From the NCBI GenBank assembly GCA_033964015.1, contig CM066916.1:31389404-31453403 (forward strand): a DNA stretch of 64,000 nucleotides. Direction: 5' to 3'. The notes under the pieces were generated by a model. That model saw nothing but the letters and a program-made list of their open reading frames with translations. It made no database searches and was not told the origin of the DNA. Of this stretch, positions 44,102 through 55,877 are shown piece after piece; within the stretch, counting starts at the first letter, position 1, and every line of letters begins with the position of its first letter. This DNA is from Scolanthus callimorphus. Taxonomy: Eukaryota > Cnidaria > Anthozoa > Actiniaria > Edwardsiidae. The translations under genes were made by a program, and so were the position numbers.

Positions 44102-45294
44102 GACCTGTCACTTCACCGCTGCCTCTTTTACTTCTGCCGTGACTTGTACTATTATTTGACTTTATGTTTTGCAAATGTTATCTTTAGAAGCAGGTGTGTT
44201 AATATTGCAGGGATCCATAGAGCGTCATATCCGGATCCGCACGGTTGTGCATTTTCCCAAATGTCCAAGTGCTAGTTTTTCTTGAAAGCGTCCTATTGAA
44301 TTTCAGTCTTTTCTATCTTTACTGGAGTCCAGGAGGAATGTGTCAGTCTATCGATGAAAATTGTTGTGGGAAATCCTACCAAACCCATGTCAGCTGACCT
44401 TTACAAGGACTAAGTACACCTAAGGGTATTACGTTGGTCTCAACCAAAGCATCAGAGTCAAAAGATAGTCCGCTTCTAGAAAGTGATCTGTCTTGGTTGC
44501 TCTGAGCAAGAATACAAGGCATCTTTTATGCAATTCCTTGTTTTCCATGTTTTTTTTTTTGAGCGCAATACTCCTTAAGGATTTCCATAAGGGTTTTCCT
44601 ATGAGAAAACTCACGCTTGTAACAGTTGTTGTAATATACCATGCACGCGAAATGTGCACACAAAATAAATGTTGACCGTTATAAATCTAGACAACTTTCT
44701 ATGTCTGCTTCCATCAATTTTCTTGGTATACCTACAACGTTCTGCCTCATCAACGAAAAAGCTTCACTCTGACAAAAATATAATTTTTTCTTTGACGCCA
44801 AGCGAGATAAGAGTTCTCAAGTACATAACGATTCAACAAAACCTATAATTTCAAGTTTGTTCGGTAAAAATAATAGTGTCACGAGAGTTAAAAAATCGAG
44901 CTTGTGTGAGCGGATGACCCTTTTGGCATTAAAACATGTTACACGGCGATGTAGAGTATATACTATGCGAGCCACGACACCTGTATCTGTATTTTAAATA
45001 TAACATCATTTGCTTTTAATTATAAGGTGAAAGCACTCATTTAATACTTGTAAAACATTACCACAGACAGCTGGGAAGACTTGGGCTAATAAAACACATC
45101 ACCACAAACCCGGTGCGCTGATGACCTACTCTTACTTTTTAGTATTTTCTTTCCACGCTCATTGCTGTTTTTAAGTTCCAAATATATCTTTTGAGGGTTT
45201 TGTTTTAGATTTTATTTGCTTTGAATGGTTTTAATAGGGATTTTTTATTTATTTTTATCGGGAAGAATCCTATTGTGTTTGACGTCTCTCTTTT
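44102..45294. other. 5' flank of GPCR copy 1, no gene seen
   Basis: No ORF with a recognisable domain. The mirrored segment 49517-50710 is the copy-2 equivalent. No clear promoter box was identified. Confidence 0.35.
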
Positions 45295-46638
45295 CTCAGT
45301 GGCATTAAGGCATGGCTCAAAACCCATTTGCCTGAAAAAAAGGATTATTTTTTATAACTCGTGTTCTATAGTATGGATCATCATCAAAATTGGTCAGTAC
45401 AATAATTTTAACAAGAGCTATATTTTAACATATTTCGTTACCATGGAAACGGTTATCACGTGACTCGGTGGCGGCCATCTTGGATTTTTTATTCAGACCC
45501 TCTGAAGATACACAGAAAAAGGTGAAGTTGAAAAGTAAAAACATTTTTAGATACAAGACAACTTCCTTCAAATGAAACTAATTGGATATCTTGGAATTTC
45601 TCAAGAAAAAAGAAATTACCAGATTTTTCGTGCTTTTGAAATATATGATATTGTGAAAAAATGTCTTTATTAAAATATGATCCACGATATCCAATTAGGT
45701 TTACAGAAAGACTAATGATAGAAAGATTATGCTGATAATAAATTTCTACTTTTCATCGTCTCTACATACCTGCACGGGCGCTAAAAATTTCATTCAAAAT
45801 GGCGGATGGTGAGTCACGTGACATCGTTACCATGGCAACAACGGCTTATTCGAAATCAGAATTCCAAAACGTGTTTGTGGGCCAAGTTTGAAATATTTTC
45901 GTTGAAAAATAACGAAGTTAGAAAAAAGCAGAACCTCGTTTTAGAGCCATGCCTTAAGGTAATTCCCCTGAAATAAAACTTGTCGTATAATTTTTTTCTT
46001 AATTTGTCTATTTACTATTTAGTATATAAGGAATGAAAATATGAAATAAAAAGAGGGGGTGCCCATGCTCGTTTAGAAACTGTGATGGCGCAAACATACC
46101 CCATTTTTAGTGTCTGAGGGCTATTTTGTGAAGGAATACGTGAAACAAGAAAATTATGATAAAACGCTCACTAATGAAGCAATCCAGTTCGCTTGCAAGT
46201 TTGAACAGAACTGTTGGATGCTTCACTACCTAGGACGAACATTAGAATGTTTAATTTTCTATGTGTGTTGACGCTATTCTTGAAAATGTGCAAAAATGTG
46301 CGCACCGCTCGTGATAATTTGAGAGTCTTTGGTGTCTTATTTTGGGGCTTTTTATGACGATAGCTCAAAAACTTGTCGTGGAAATTTCTTTAAACTTTTT
46401 TTATAACAGGGGAATGATAGTCTTATCAAAATGGTAAAATAAAAAATTGGGGTGCCCAATCTTGTTTTCGCGCAATATCCAAAAAAGCGACTTTTTCTTG
46501 GTATTTCTCGCTCAAATGGGGATATTTAGCTTGCGCGCGCGCGCTCGATTGCGTCATTTTCGAACGAATTGATCGCGCGTCCGTGCGCAGAACAGCGTGC
46601 GCCGTGCAAAACAGGGGAATAACCTTAATGCCACTGAG
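45295..46638. mobile_element. Outer TIR element (B), copy 1, split by a second element
   Basis: If the inner element and one TTAA are removed, the left end reads CTCAGTGGCATTAAGGTAAT then TCCCCTG. The right end (to 46638) is its inverted copy, AACAGGGGAATAACCTTAAT then GCCACTGAG: about 27 bp of TIR with one mismatch. Net length is about 695 bp. The body has no transposase. The small + ORF 46597-46797 starts inside it and runs past its end. Part of it occurs inverted at 16384-16525. Confidence 0.8.
45305..45957. mobile_element. Inner TTAA-flanked element (A), copy 1
   Basis: The body 45309-45953 (645 bp) starts GGCATGGCTCAAAAC and ends GTTTTAGAGCCATGCC. It has TTAA immediately outside both ends. 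Further inverted words lie inside (GTTACCATGGAAACG / CGTTACCATGGCAAC and GGCGGCCATCTTGGA / CAAAATGGCGGATGG). TTAA duplication with GGC-type ends suggests a non-autonomous piggyBac-like element. It landed on the TTAA that is part of element B's left TIR. Confidence 0.85.
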
Positions 46639-47730
46639 TTGTGCGCGCTAAAAAATGCAAAAATCAAGAAAAATCATGTCATGCTCCGCCGAGTTTTGAA
46701 CGAACTAAAAAATGTGCGAGAATTATTTTGTTCATGTGCTCTCGTGGATAACTCGGCTGAGCGCGATTATTTAAATCACCTTGTTGAGTTGGTGTAGAGA
46801 GTTTTACGGCGGGTTAAATTTAAAGTATCAAATGCGACCACTTTAAAGAGTTGTTTATCTCTGAAACTTGGCATATGTTAGAGTTAATTACCGAGATTCG
46901 AGGCAATAACCCCAATACATCCCAAGGAAATTCAATTCAATTCTATTGATCAACCCCAACCTTTCCCTGGAGAATTCAAATCCCTCCCCGACTTTTAGTT
47001 TGTTGAGAGTCATTATCCGAGTTAATTCCCTACGAATAACAATGGAAACCGCGTCAACTGTAAACTAAGTGTTCTTATAAAGTGGCTCAGTATTCCGGAC
47101 CCTGTGGAATTGTTGTAGATAGTTTTGTTTCCATAATATTTTCTCGAACTTCTAGACGAGCTTCAAATGCCATATAAAATCAGATGAAAATGGCTAGTGA
47201 ATATCTTCAAAATGCGACCAATTCTGAAACGCGGATATTCTTTTTCTTTAGAGGTTTGCCTTTTGTGTTCCTTAAACTAGCTACCTAGATATGTCGAATT
47301 CTTACAAAGGCTCCTCATTTCTCGAAAAATTGATAAATGCAGAGGCTAGTTTGCGTGATTTGGCCGATTTTTTTGTAATATGGTCTGTATAACGAATCAA
47401 ATTTGAATTTACCGCCGCATAATGAGATGCAAGTTAAGCTAAATGACGCGCGATTCTTCCCGATATTTTAGTTGTTTTAATTATTACTCACTATGGTAAA
47501 GCGCTTTAGCACAGAGATGAATACGCGCTATATAAATCCTTATCCTTACCTTTATTTATCTGTATCCCATCCTGCCGCTGTTGTATTTTTAGTTTTAACT
47601 TTTCCTGGCCACGCATTGGTGACCAACTATTTCTGTCTTTCCTTATCATTTTGTATGAAATGAAATGTATGTACTTGTATACCGCAAATTATCATATGGA
47701 TGTTCAAATGCGGTTTTAAGATGTGGATGT
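46639..47730. other. Non-coding right part of duplication copy 1
   Basis: AT-rich. The last part (GGTAAAGCGCTTTAGCACAG ... GCGCTATATAAATCCTTATC) looks like the 3' region of a dispersed repeat. No gene. Confidence 0.4.
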
Positions 47731-48475
47731 AGACATTTCGTGCCAAACAGCTATACTGCACTCTTATTTATCCTTATCTGACTTACGTTGTTTCAATATG
47801 GGGTCAATGAGGGAATTGTCCGAATCATAACCTTTTCAAATTTCAGAGCCCACTCTAGCCCACTCTTCCATCGTCTAGATATACTAAAGTTTGATGATTT
47901 GATATTTTTTGACAATGCTCTTGTCATGCATGATTTCCACATGACCAGATTTTTACCATCTGTCTTTCATGATTTTTTTTACACCAGTAAGCACCATTCA
48001 CTGTTACAACACAAGATTGTCAGCAAACAATTCTTACTATCTCTCAACAATTAGGACGAATTATGGAAAATTTAATATCCGTTATGTTGGTGCTTAAGTA
48101 TGGAACTCAATAAAAAACCCAAAGAAGAAATAACTTCAAGAAATTCCTTTAAAAAAATCATAAATGACTACAAATTGTACATACTTTATGTGTTTCTTTC
48201 TCCTATGCCCCTTGTTCTTGTTGTTTGATATCTGTTTTTGTCTTGTTCCCTGACTAAGATAGTAATTATTTCATTATTATTATTTGCTTTTTTCTTTTCA
48301 ATATTGTACATTTGTATATTTCTTTGTGTATTTTAGTCAACAAAATATTGACTAGTACCGTCTGGCCCAGCCACTTAAACTCGATTAGCTCTGCTATTTT
48401 TGAGTGGCTGTGTTCTCCAAAAATGTTATTCAGAGGACACAATAAATTATTTTGTTGTTATTAATATTGTTGTTT
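47731..48475 (+). pseudogene. Non-LTR retrotransposon RT remnant, copy 2
   Basis: Second copy of the LINE fragment at 42316-43060, starting at the duplication breakpoint. The intact stretch is 47788-48054 and is identical in translation. It is dead for the same reasons. Confidence 0.7.
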
Positions 48476-48511
48476 GATATATTGCTTACATGCTTGGAAA
48501 CCTTTTTGCTT

Positions 48512-49516
48512 TCATACTTTGCAGCGACAACATGCCTTTTTCAGTTCGCGTCGAAACTCGGCATTGTAAAACGAGTATAACAAAGGATTTATTACCGAGC
48601 TTGACATCTGTAACATCATTGTCGCAAATGAGACAACCATAAACTGAGAAATGTCAGTGAAAATCAGAACATTGTAACGAGAAAGAACTACAACAAGCAT
48701 ATATGGTTCCCAGCAAACAACAAAACCAACCAGGACGAGAACGAGCATGCGCGCCGACTTTGCCTGCGATCTCATAGCGGCTCTGTTCACCAGTCCACTT
48801 CGAGAGCGACGCCTTAGGCTGATGAAGATTGCAAGGTATGTAAAAACAAGAATTACCATTGGGATCAGGAACGACATCACTTGGAATGTAATAATTGCGA
48901 CATCTCCTAAAATATCGGAACGAATGGTGCAAGTTCTAGATTTATAACTACTGGCTGTATTTACGTTAAGAAAATTCCGAGGTTCGCTTCTCCAATCCAA
49001 CTCTGCGGCGTACAGAAAAACGGCTGAAACTAACGAGGAGTATGTCCATACAAGTAGAACCAAACGAGATGGCTTGGGACTTTTCCTTAGAGTCTTCAAG
49101 GGATGAACAATGTTTTGGTATCGATCGACAGCTATCACCACAAGACTGCTAAACACAAGAGCAGAACAAAGATTAGTCGCAAACGTTGTGAGTTTGCACA
49201 GGATGAAGTTGCTATTAGCTGTTGTTTTCCCGAAGGCAAGGAAAAGAAGCCCGACCGCGACCACTCGGAATATCAGGTCTACAATGGCTAAGTGAGTTAT
49301 AAAGAAGTTACTCATGCTCTTTCGGTGCCGTCTAGAACGCATCATCACATAACAAATAAGTATGTTAAGCACAGTTCCTCCGACTTCACAAATAAACCAT
49401 GCTACTACTGCAAGAAGTGCTAGAAGTATTATCTCCGTTTCTGCGGCGAAATAACTCATAATCTCTTCAGTTGAATTGAACGACATATTGTTATTGAAGA
49501 AAGTCAGTGCATCCAT
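48512..49516 (-). CDS. Rhodopsin-class GPCR (orphan, cluster family), copy 2
   Basis: The same 334-residue protein as at 43097-44101, with no amino-acid difference. DRY at 131-133, CWEP near 269 and NPLLY at 310-314 are all retained, so both copies are potentially functional. Its 5' flank (49517-50710) is also duplicated, so the two genes should share regulation if the duplication is real. An assembly artefact (uncollapsed haplotypes) is the main alternative. Confidence 0.88.
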   Translation of the reverse strand: MDALTFFNNNMSFNSTEEIMSYFAAETEIILLALLAVVAWFICEVGGTVLNILICYVMMRSRRHRKSMSNFFITHLAIVDLIFRVVAVGLLFLAFGKTTANSNFILCKLTTFATNLCSALVFSSLVVIAVDRYQNIVHPLKTLRKSPKPSRLVLLVWTYSSLVSAVFLYAAELDWRSEPRNFLNVNTASSYKSRTCTIRSDILGDVAIITFQVMSFLIPMVILVFTYLAIFISLRRRSRSGLVNRAAMRSQAKSARMLVLVLVGFVVCWEPYMLVVVLSRYNVLIFTDISQFMVVSFATMMLQMSSSVINPLLYSFYNAEFRRELKKACCRCKV

Positions 49517-50710
49517 GACCTGTCACTTCACCGCTGCCTCTTTTACTTCTGCCGTGACTTGTACTATTATTTGACTTTATGTTTTGCAAATGTTATCTTT
49601 AGAAGCAGGTGTGTTAATATTGCAGGGATCCATAGAGCGTCATATCCGGATCCGCACGGTTGTGCATTTTCCCAAATGTCCAAGTGCTAGTTTTTCTTGA
49701 AAGCGTCCTATTGAATTTCAGTCTTTTCTATCTTTACTGGAGTCCAGGAGGAATGTGTCAGTCTATCGATGAAAATTGTTGTGGGAAATCCTACCAAACC
49801 CATGTCAGCTGACCTTTACAAGGACTAAGTACACCTAAGGGTATTACGTTGGTCTCAACCAAAGCATCAGAGTCAAAAGATAGTCCGCTTCTAGAAAGTG
49901 ATCTGTCTTGGTTGCTCTGAGCAAGAATACAAGGCATCTTTTATGCAATTCCTTGTTTTCCATGTTTTTTTTTTTTGAGCGCAATACTCCTTAAGGATTT
50001 CCATAAGGGTTTTCCTATGAGAAAACTCACGCTTGTAACAGTTGTTGTAATATACCATGCACGCGAAATGTGCACACAAAATAAATGTTGACCGTTATAA
50101 ATCTAGACAACTTTCTATGTCTGCTTCCATCAATTTTCTTGGTATACCTACAACGTTCTGCCTCATCAACGAAAAAGCTTCACTCTGACAAAAATATAAT
50201 TTTTTCTTTGACGCCAAGCGAGATAAGAGTTCTCAAGTACATAACGATTCAACAAAACCTATAATTTCAAGTTTGTTCGGTAAAAATAATAGTGTCACGA
50301 GAGTTAAAAAATCGAGCTTGTGTGAGCGGATGACCCTTTTGGCATTAAAACATGTTACACGGCGATGTAGAGTATATACTATGCGAGCCACGACACCTGT
50401 ATCTGTATTTTAAATATAACATCATTTGCTTTTAATTATAAGGTGAAAGCACTCATTTAATACTTGTAAAACATTACCACAGACAGCTGGGAAGACTTGG
50501 GCTAATAAAACACATCACCACAAACCCGGTGCGCTGATGACCTACTCTTACTTTTTAGTATTTTCTTTCCACGCTCATTGCTGTTTTTAAGTTCCAAATA
50601 TATCTTTTGAGGGTTTTGTTTTAGATTTTATTTGCTTTGAATGGTTTTAATAGGGATTTTTTATTTATTTTTATCGGGAAGAATCCTATTGTGTTTGACG
50701 TCTCTCTTTT

Positions 50711-52054
50711 CTCAGTGGCATTAAGGCATGGCTCAAAACCCATTTGCCTGAAAAAAAGGATTATTTTTTATAACTCGTGTTCTATAGTATGGATCATCAT
50801 CAAAATTGGTCAGTACAATAATTTTAACAAGAGCTATATTTTAACATATTTCGTTACCATGGAAACGGTTATCACGTGACTCGGTGGCGGCCATCTTGGA
50901 TTTTTTATTCAGACCCTCTGAAGATACACAGAAAAAGGTGAAGTTGAAAAGTAAAAACATTTTTAGATACAAGACAACTTCCTTCAAATGAAACTAATTG
51001 GATATCTTGGAATTTCTCAAGAAAAAAGAAATTACCAGATTTTTCGTGCTTTTGAAATATATGATATTGTGAAAAAATGTCTTTATTAAAATATGATCCA
51101 CGATATCCAATTAGGTTTACAGAAAGACTAATGATAGAAAGATTATGCTGATAATAAATTTCTACTTTTCATCGTCTCTACATACCTGCACGGGCGCTAA
51201 AAATTTCATTCAAAATGGCGGATGGTGAGTCACGTGACATCGTTACCATGGCAACAACGGCTTATTCGAAATCAGAATTCCAAAACGTGTTTGTGGGCCA
51301 AGTTTGAAATATTTTCGTTGAAAAATAACGAAGTTAGAAAAAAGCAGAACCTCGTTTTAGAGCCATGCCTTAAGGTAATTCCCCTGAAATAAAACTTGTC
51401 GTATAATTTTTTTCTTAATTTGTCTATTTACTATTTAGTATATAAGGAATGAAAATATGAAATAAAAAGAGGGGGTGCCCATGCTCGTTTAGAAACTGTG
51501 ATGGCGCAAACATACCCCATTTTTAGTGTCTGAGGGCTATTTTGTGAAGGAATACGTGAAACAAGAAAATTATGATAAAACGCTCACTAATGAAGCAATC
51601 CAGTTCGCTTGCAAGTTTGAACAGAACTGTTGGATGCTTCACTACCTAGGACGAACATTAGAATGTTTAATTTTCTATGTGTGTTGACGCTATTCTTGAA
51701 AATGTGCAAAAATGTGCGCACCGCTCGTGATAATTTGAGAGTCTTTGGTGTCTTATTTTGGGGCTTTTTATGACGATAGCTCAAAAACTTGTCGTGGAAA
51801 TTTCTTTAAACTTTTTTTATAACAGGGGAATGATAGTCTTATCAAAATGGTAAAATAAAAAATTGGGGTGCCCAATCTTGTTTTCGCGCAATATCCAAAA
51901 AAGCGACTTTTTCTTGGTATTTCTCGCTCAAATGGGGATATTTAGCTTGCGCGCGCGCGCTCGATTGCGTCATTTTCGAACGAATTGATCGCGCGTCCGT
52001 GCGCAGAACAGCGTGCGCCGTGCAAAACAGGGGAATAACCTTAATGCCACTGAG
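50711..52054. mobile_element. Outer TIR element (B), copy 2
   Basis: Duplicate of 45295-46638, interrupted in the same place by element A (50725-51369) flanked by TTAA. The shared insertion shows A entered B before the 5.4-kb duplication. Confidence 0.8.
50721..51373. mobile_element. Inner TTAA-flanked element (A), copy 2
   Basis: Body 50725-51369, the same ends GGCATGGCTC and GAGCCATGCC, TTAA on both sides. Identical by eye to copy 1. Confidence 0.85.
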
Positions 52055-53144
52055 TTGTGCGCGCTAAAAAATGCAAAAATCAAGAAAAATCATGTCATGC
52101 TCCGCCGAGTTTTGAACGAACTAAAAAATGTGCGAGAATTATTTTGTTCATGTGCTCTCGTGGATAACTCGGCTGAGCGCGATTATTTAAATCACCTTGT
52201 TGAGTTGGTGTAGAGAGTTTTACGGCGGGTTAAATTTAAAGTATCAAATGCGACCACTTTAAAGAGTTGTTTATCTCTGAAACTTGGCATATGTTAGAGT
52301 TAATTACCGAGATTCGAGGCAATAACCCCAATACATCCCAAGGAAATTCAATTCAATTCTATTGATCAACCCCAACCTTTCCCTGGAGAATTCAAATCCC
52401 TCCCCGACTTTTAGTTTGTTGAGAGTCATTATCCGAGTTAATTCCCTACGAATAACAATGGAAACCGCGTCAACTGTAAACTAAGTGTTCTTATAAAGTG
52501 GCTCAGTATTCCGGACCCTGTGGAATTGTTGTAGATAGTTTTGTTTCCATAATATTTTCTCGAACTTCTAGACGAGCTTCAAATGCCATATAAAATCAGA
52601 TGAAAATGGCTAGTGAATATCTTCAAAATGCGACCAATTCTGAAACGCGGATATTCTTTTTCTTTAGAGGTTTGCCTTTTGTGTTCCTTAAACTAGCTAC
52701 CTAGATATGTCGAATTCTTACAAAGGCTCCTCATTTCTCGAAAAATTGATAAATGCAGAGGCTAGTTTGCGTGATTTGGCCGATTTTTTTGTAATATGGT
52801 CTGTATAACGAATCAAATTTGAATTTACCGCCGCATAATGAGATGCAAGTTAAGCTAAATGACGCGCGATTCTTCCCGATATTTTAGTTGTTTTAATTAT
52901 TACTCACTATGGTAAAGCGCTTTAGCACAGAGATGAATACGCGCTATATAAATCCTTATCCTTACCTTTATTTATCTGTATCCCATCCTGCCGCTGTTGT
53001 ATTTTTTAGTTTTAACTTTTCCTGGCCACGCATTGGTGACCAACTATTTCTGTCTTTCCTTATCATTTTGTATGAAATGAAATGTATGTACTTGTATACC
53101 GCAAATTATCATATGGATGTTCAAATGCGGTTTTAAGATGTGGA

Positions 53145-53292
53145 CATGTCTGATCCCTAGATGCGGACTGCGATTTATACAATGCAGTGTACAATCATTA
53201 GTGGTTGTTAGATGTATCATTCTGTAGTGAGCACTGTGTGGTTGTTTAACATCCCTCGCATATTGGGTTAAAGTGTAGTGGGCTGAGAGACG

Positions 53293-53324
<32 letters not shown>

Positions 53325-53471
53325 AGAAACACAGGAAAAATGACGAAACACTTCAGCCCACGATGAACACAAGGTTCGAGACAGCAGAGAAAAATGCCCC
53401 GACTGGGATTCGAACCCGGTGCACAGAGGTGAGAGGCAAGCGCTTTACACGCTAAGCCACCCGTGCTTCCC
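53145..53471 (-). mobile_element. tRNA-derived SINE
   Basis: On - from 53471: GGGTGGCTTAGCGTGTAAAG (A box) is followed at normal tRNA spacing by CCGGGTTCGAATCCCAG (B box, 53400-53420). This is an internal pol III promoter. A non-tRNA body follows with GGATGAGACAATAAACCGAG then GTCCCGTCTC, a tail type common in cnidarian SINEs. The element starts directly beside the end of the 5.4-kb duplication. The 78-codon + ORF over it is a shadow. Confidence 0.75.
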
Positions 53472-53724
53472 GTATGCTCGAGACAATGGCAATCACAATG
53501 GTTGGTTGTCGCAAAACACAACAGCGCAAGATGGGACACAGATAAATAACTACGATAGTCACTCGCTCTGGCTGTCCAAATCTATGCTCTATTTCACGAT
53601 GTCCTCGTGCCTTCCTCAACATCACCGTGCGGCTATTGCGCCGATAAAGTCATAGAAAGTCATAGCATTCAGATCCCACGCTATTCGTGTTTTCACCAGT
53701 CAATGAGTGTAGATATATTACAAT

Positions 53725-53910
53725 TTAGTCAAATCACACTAGTGGTATATTATTAATGCTGCGTTCTGATTGGTTGAGCTACTAGTAGGCTATAAGTTAT
53801 AGCCTACTAGTAGCGAAAGTGTCGGATTTGAAAGCCCGAAAATGGCAAATGACCAGAACAAAAACATTTTTTTGGCAATACAAATTGACCTACTAGTGTG
53901 ATTTGACTAA
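53725..53910. mobile_element. MITE inserted at the edge of the 85-bp minisatellite
   Basis: The ends TTAGTCAAATCACACTAG and CTAGTGTGATTTGACTAA are perfect 18-bp inverted repeats. A central hairpin, TACTAGTAGGCTATA and complement, lies at 53782-53816. A partial minisatellite word (GTAGATATATTACAAT) stands just before it and the array resumes at 54011. Confidence 0.8.
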
Positions 53911-53978
53911 AACAATTATTCCTCTCGCCCTCTGGCCTCTGAGTCAATAGCCCATTCGGCCTTCGGCTATTGACTCAG

Positions 53979-54007
<29 letters not shown>
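53911..54007. mobile_element. Compact foldback MITE
   Basis: AACAATTATTCCTC (53911) and GAGGAATAATTGTT (to 54007). Inside, TGAGTCAATAGCC and GGCTATTGACTCA pair around GCCTTCGGC, and CCCATTCGG is repeated. Almost the whole 97 bp can fold. Confidence 0.8.
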
Positions 54008-54009
<2 letters not shown>

Positions 54010-54010
54010 G

Positions 54011-55625
54011 TAGTAGTGAATGATAGTCCGATACGATTCAAACTTGCTGACGACAGAGATCAACGTAGTATCCTTGCTGTAGATATATTACAATGTAGTA
54101 GTGAATGATAGTCCGATACGATTCAATCTTGCTGACGACAGAGATCAACGTAGTATCCTTGCTGTAGATATATTGCAATATAGTAGTGAATGATAGTCCG
54201 ATACGATTCAAACTTGCTGACGACAGAGATCAACGTAGTATCCTTGCTGTAGATATATTACAATGTAGTTGTGAATGATAGTCCGATACGATTCAAACTT
54301 GCTGACGACAGAGATCAACGTAGTATCCTTGCTGTAGATATATTACAATGTAGTAGTGAATGATAGTCCGATACGATTCAAACTTGCTGACGACAGAGAT
54401 CAACGTAGTATCCTTGCTGTAGATATATTACAATGTAGTAGTCAATGATAGTCCGATACGATTCAAACTTGCTGACGACAGAGATCAACGTAGTATCCTT
54501 GCTGTAGATATATTACAATGTATTAGTGAATGATAGTCCGATATGATTCAAACTTGCTGACGACAGAGATCAACGTAGTATCCTTGCAGTAGATATATTA
54601 CAATGTAGTAGTGAATGATAGTCCGATACGATTCAAACTTGCTGACGACAGAGATCAACGTAGTATCCTTGCTGTAGATATATTGCAATGTAGTAGTGAA
54701 TGATAGTCCGATACGATTCAAACTTGCTGACGACAGAGATCAACGTAGTATCCTTGCTGTAGATATATTACAATGTAGTAGTGAATGATAGTCCGATACG
54801 ATTCAAACTTGCTGACGACAGAGATCAACGTAGTATCCTTGCTGTAGATATATTACAATGTATTAGTGAATGATAGTCCGATATGATTCAAACTTGCTGA
54901 CGACAGAGATCAACGTAGTATCCTTGCAGTAGATATATTACAATGTAGTGGTGAATGATAGTCCGATACGATTCAAACTTGCTGACGACAGAGATCAACG
55001 TAGTATCCTTGCTGTAGATATATTGCAATGTAGTAGTGAATGATAGTCCGATACGATTCAAACTTGCTGACGACAGAGATCAACGTAGTATCCTTGCTGT
55101 AGATATATTACAATGTAGTAGTGAATGATAGTCCGATACGATTCAAACTTGCTGACGACAGAGATCAACGTAGTATCCTTTCTGTAGATATATTGCAATG
55201 TAGTAGTGAATGATAGTCCGATACGATTCAAACTTGCTGACGACAGAGATCAACGTAGTATCCTTGCTGTAGATATATTGCAATGTAGTAGTCAATGATA
55301 GTCCGATACGATTCAAACTTGCTGACGACAGAGATCAACGTAGTATCCTTGCTGTAGATATATTACAATGTAGTAGTGAATGATAGTCCGATACGATTCA
55401 AACTTGCTGACGACAGAGATCAACGTAGTATCCTTGCTGTAGATATATTGCAATGTAGTAGTGAATGATAGTCCGATAGGATTCAAACTTGCTGACGACA
55501 GAGATCAACGTAGTATCCTTGCTGTAGATATATTACAATGTAGTAGTGAATGATAGTCCGATACGATTCAAACTTGCTGACGACAGAGATCAACGTAGTA
55601 TCCTGGCTGTAGATATATTACAATG
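54011..55625. repeat. 85-bp minisatellite, 19 units
   Basis: Units start TAGTAGTGAATGATAGTCCG at 54011, 54096, 54181 and so on at exactly 85 bp. They contain GATTCAAACTTGCTGACGAC, AGAGATCAACGTAGTATCCT and GTAGATATATTACAATG. Identity is very high. Shared variants (TATTAGTGAA with GATATGATTC and CTTGCAGTAG) recur at 54521 and 54861, 340 bp (four units) apart, indicating block duplication. The array lies in the 3' flank of the receptor at 56201-57295. No ORF. Confidence 0.95.
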
Positions 55626-55629
55626 TAGT

Positions 55630-55715
55630 GAATATGAAGGAAATTAAATCTCATACTTGACATATAGAACTGCAACCTGCATATGTCAAGCATGAGATTT
55701 AATTTCCTTCACATT
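55630..55715. repeat. Hairpin inserted in the minisatellite
   Basis: TGAAGGAAATTAAATCTCAT (55635) is inverted as ATGAGATTTAATTTCCTTCA (to 55711), continuing inward as ACTTGACATAT / ATATGTCAAGC. A 30-bp arm, probably a MITE, between two minisatellite segments. Confidence 0.75.
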
Positions 55716-55765
55716 CATTACTACTTGACGATTTAGTGACTAACCCACGACCTGCTCACCCAAGA

Positions 55766-55870
55766 GTTCATTGTAGCTCAGTGATTAGAGCGTCTGACTA
55801 GTATCTGGAAGGTCGTGGGTTCAATTCCCATCTGTGAACTCGGAATTTCTTTCATAGTCACATCATTCAC
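55766..55870 (+). mobile_element. tRNA-like SINE fragment
   Basis: GTAGCTCAGTGATTAGAGCG (A box) and GTGGGTTCAATTCCCATC (B box) at tRNA spacing. GAGTTCA...TGAACTC closes an acceptor-like stem. The anticodon arm (TCTGA-CTAGTAT-CTGGA) pairs badly, so it is not a convincing functional tRNA-Thr. The downstream GGAATTTCTTTCATAGTCAC tail fits a SINE. Minisatellite sequence resumes at about 55878. Confidence 0.65.
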
Positions 55871-55877
55871 TTCATTA

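Larger units (their letters stand above)
42316..47730. repeat. 5.4-kb tandem segmental duplication, copy 1
   Basis: The 5415-bp copy begins at AGACATTTCGTGCCAAACAG within the LINE remnant and ends at GATGTGGATGT. The next base begins copy 2. Only two homopolymer length differences were noticed between copies: a T-run near 44560/49976 and one near 47589/53006. The unit holds LINE remnant, one GPCR, and a nested transposon pair. Confidence 0.95.
47731..53144. repeat. 5.4-kb tandem segmental duplication, copy 2
   Basis: Head-to-tail with copy 1 and nearly identical to it, ending at AAGATGTGGA (53144). After that point sequence differs from the copy 1/copy 2 junction. The left breakpoint lies within the LINE remnant, so copy 2 lacks the SWKSHI part of that remnant. 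Confidence 0.95.

Noticed and set aside
45221..45463. 80-codon + ORF repeated at 50637-50879
   Set aside because: It spans the junction of two mobile elements and is repeated only because of the segmental duplication.
54011..55625. CRISPR-like array
   Set aside because: The 85-bp units are contiguous with no unique spacers, in a eukaryotic context; it is a minisatellite.
55766..55842. Possible functional tRNA-Thr (AGT) gene
   Set aside because: A and B boxes fit, but the anticodon stem pairs poorly and a SINE-like tail follows inside a disrupted minisatellite; called a SINE fragment.
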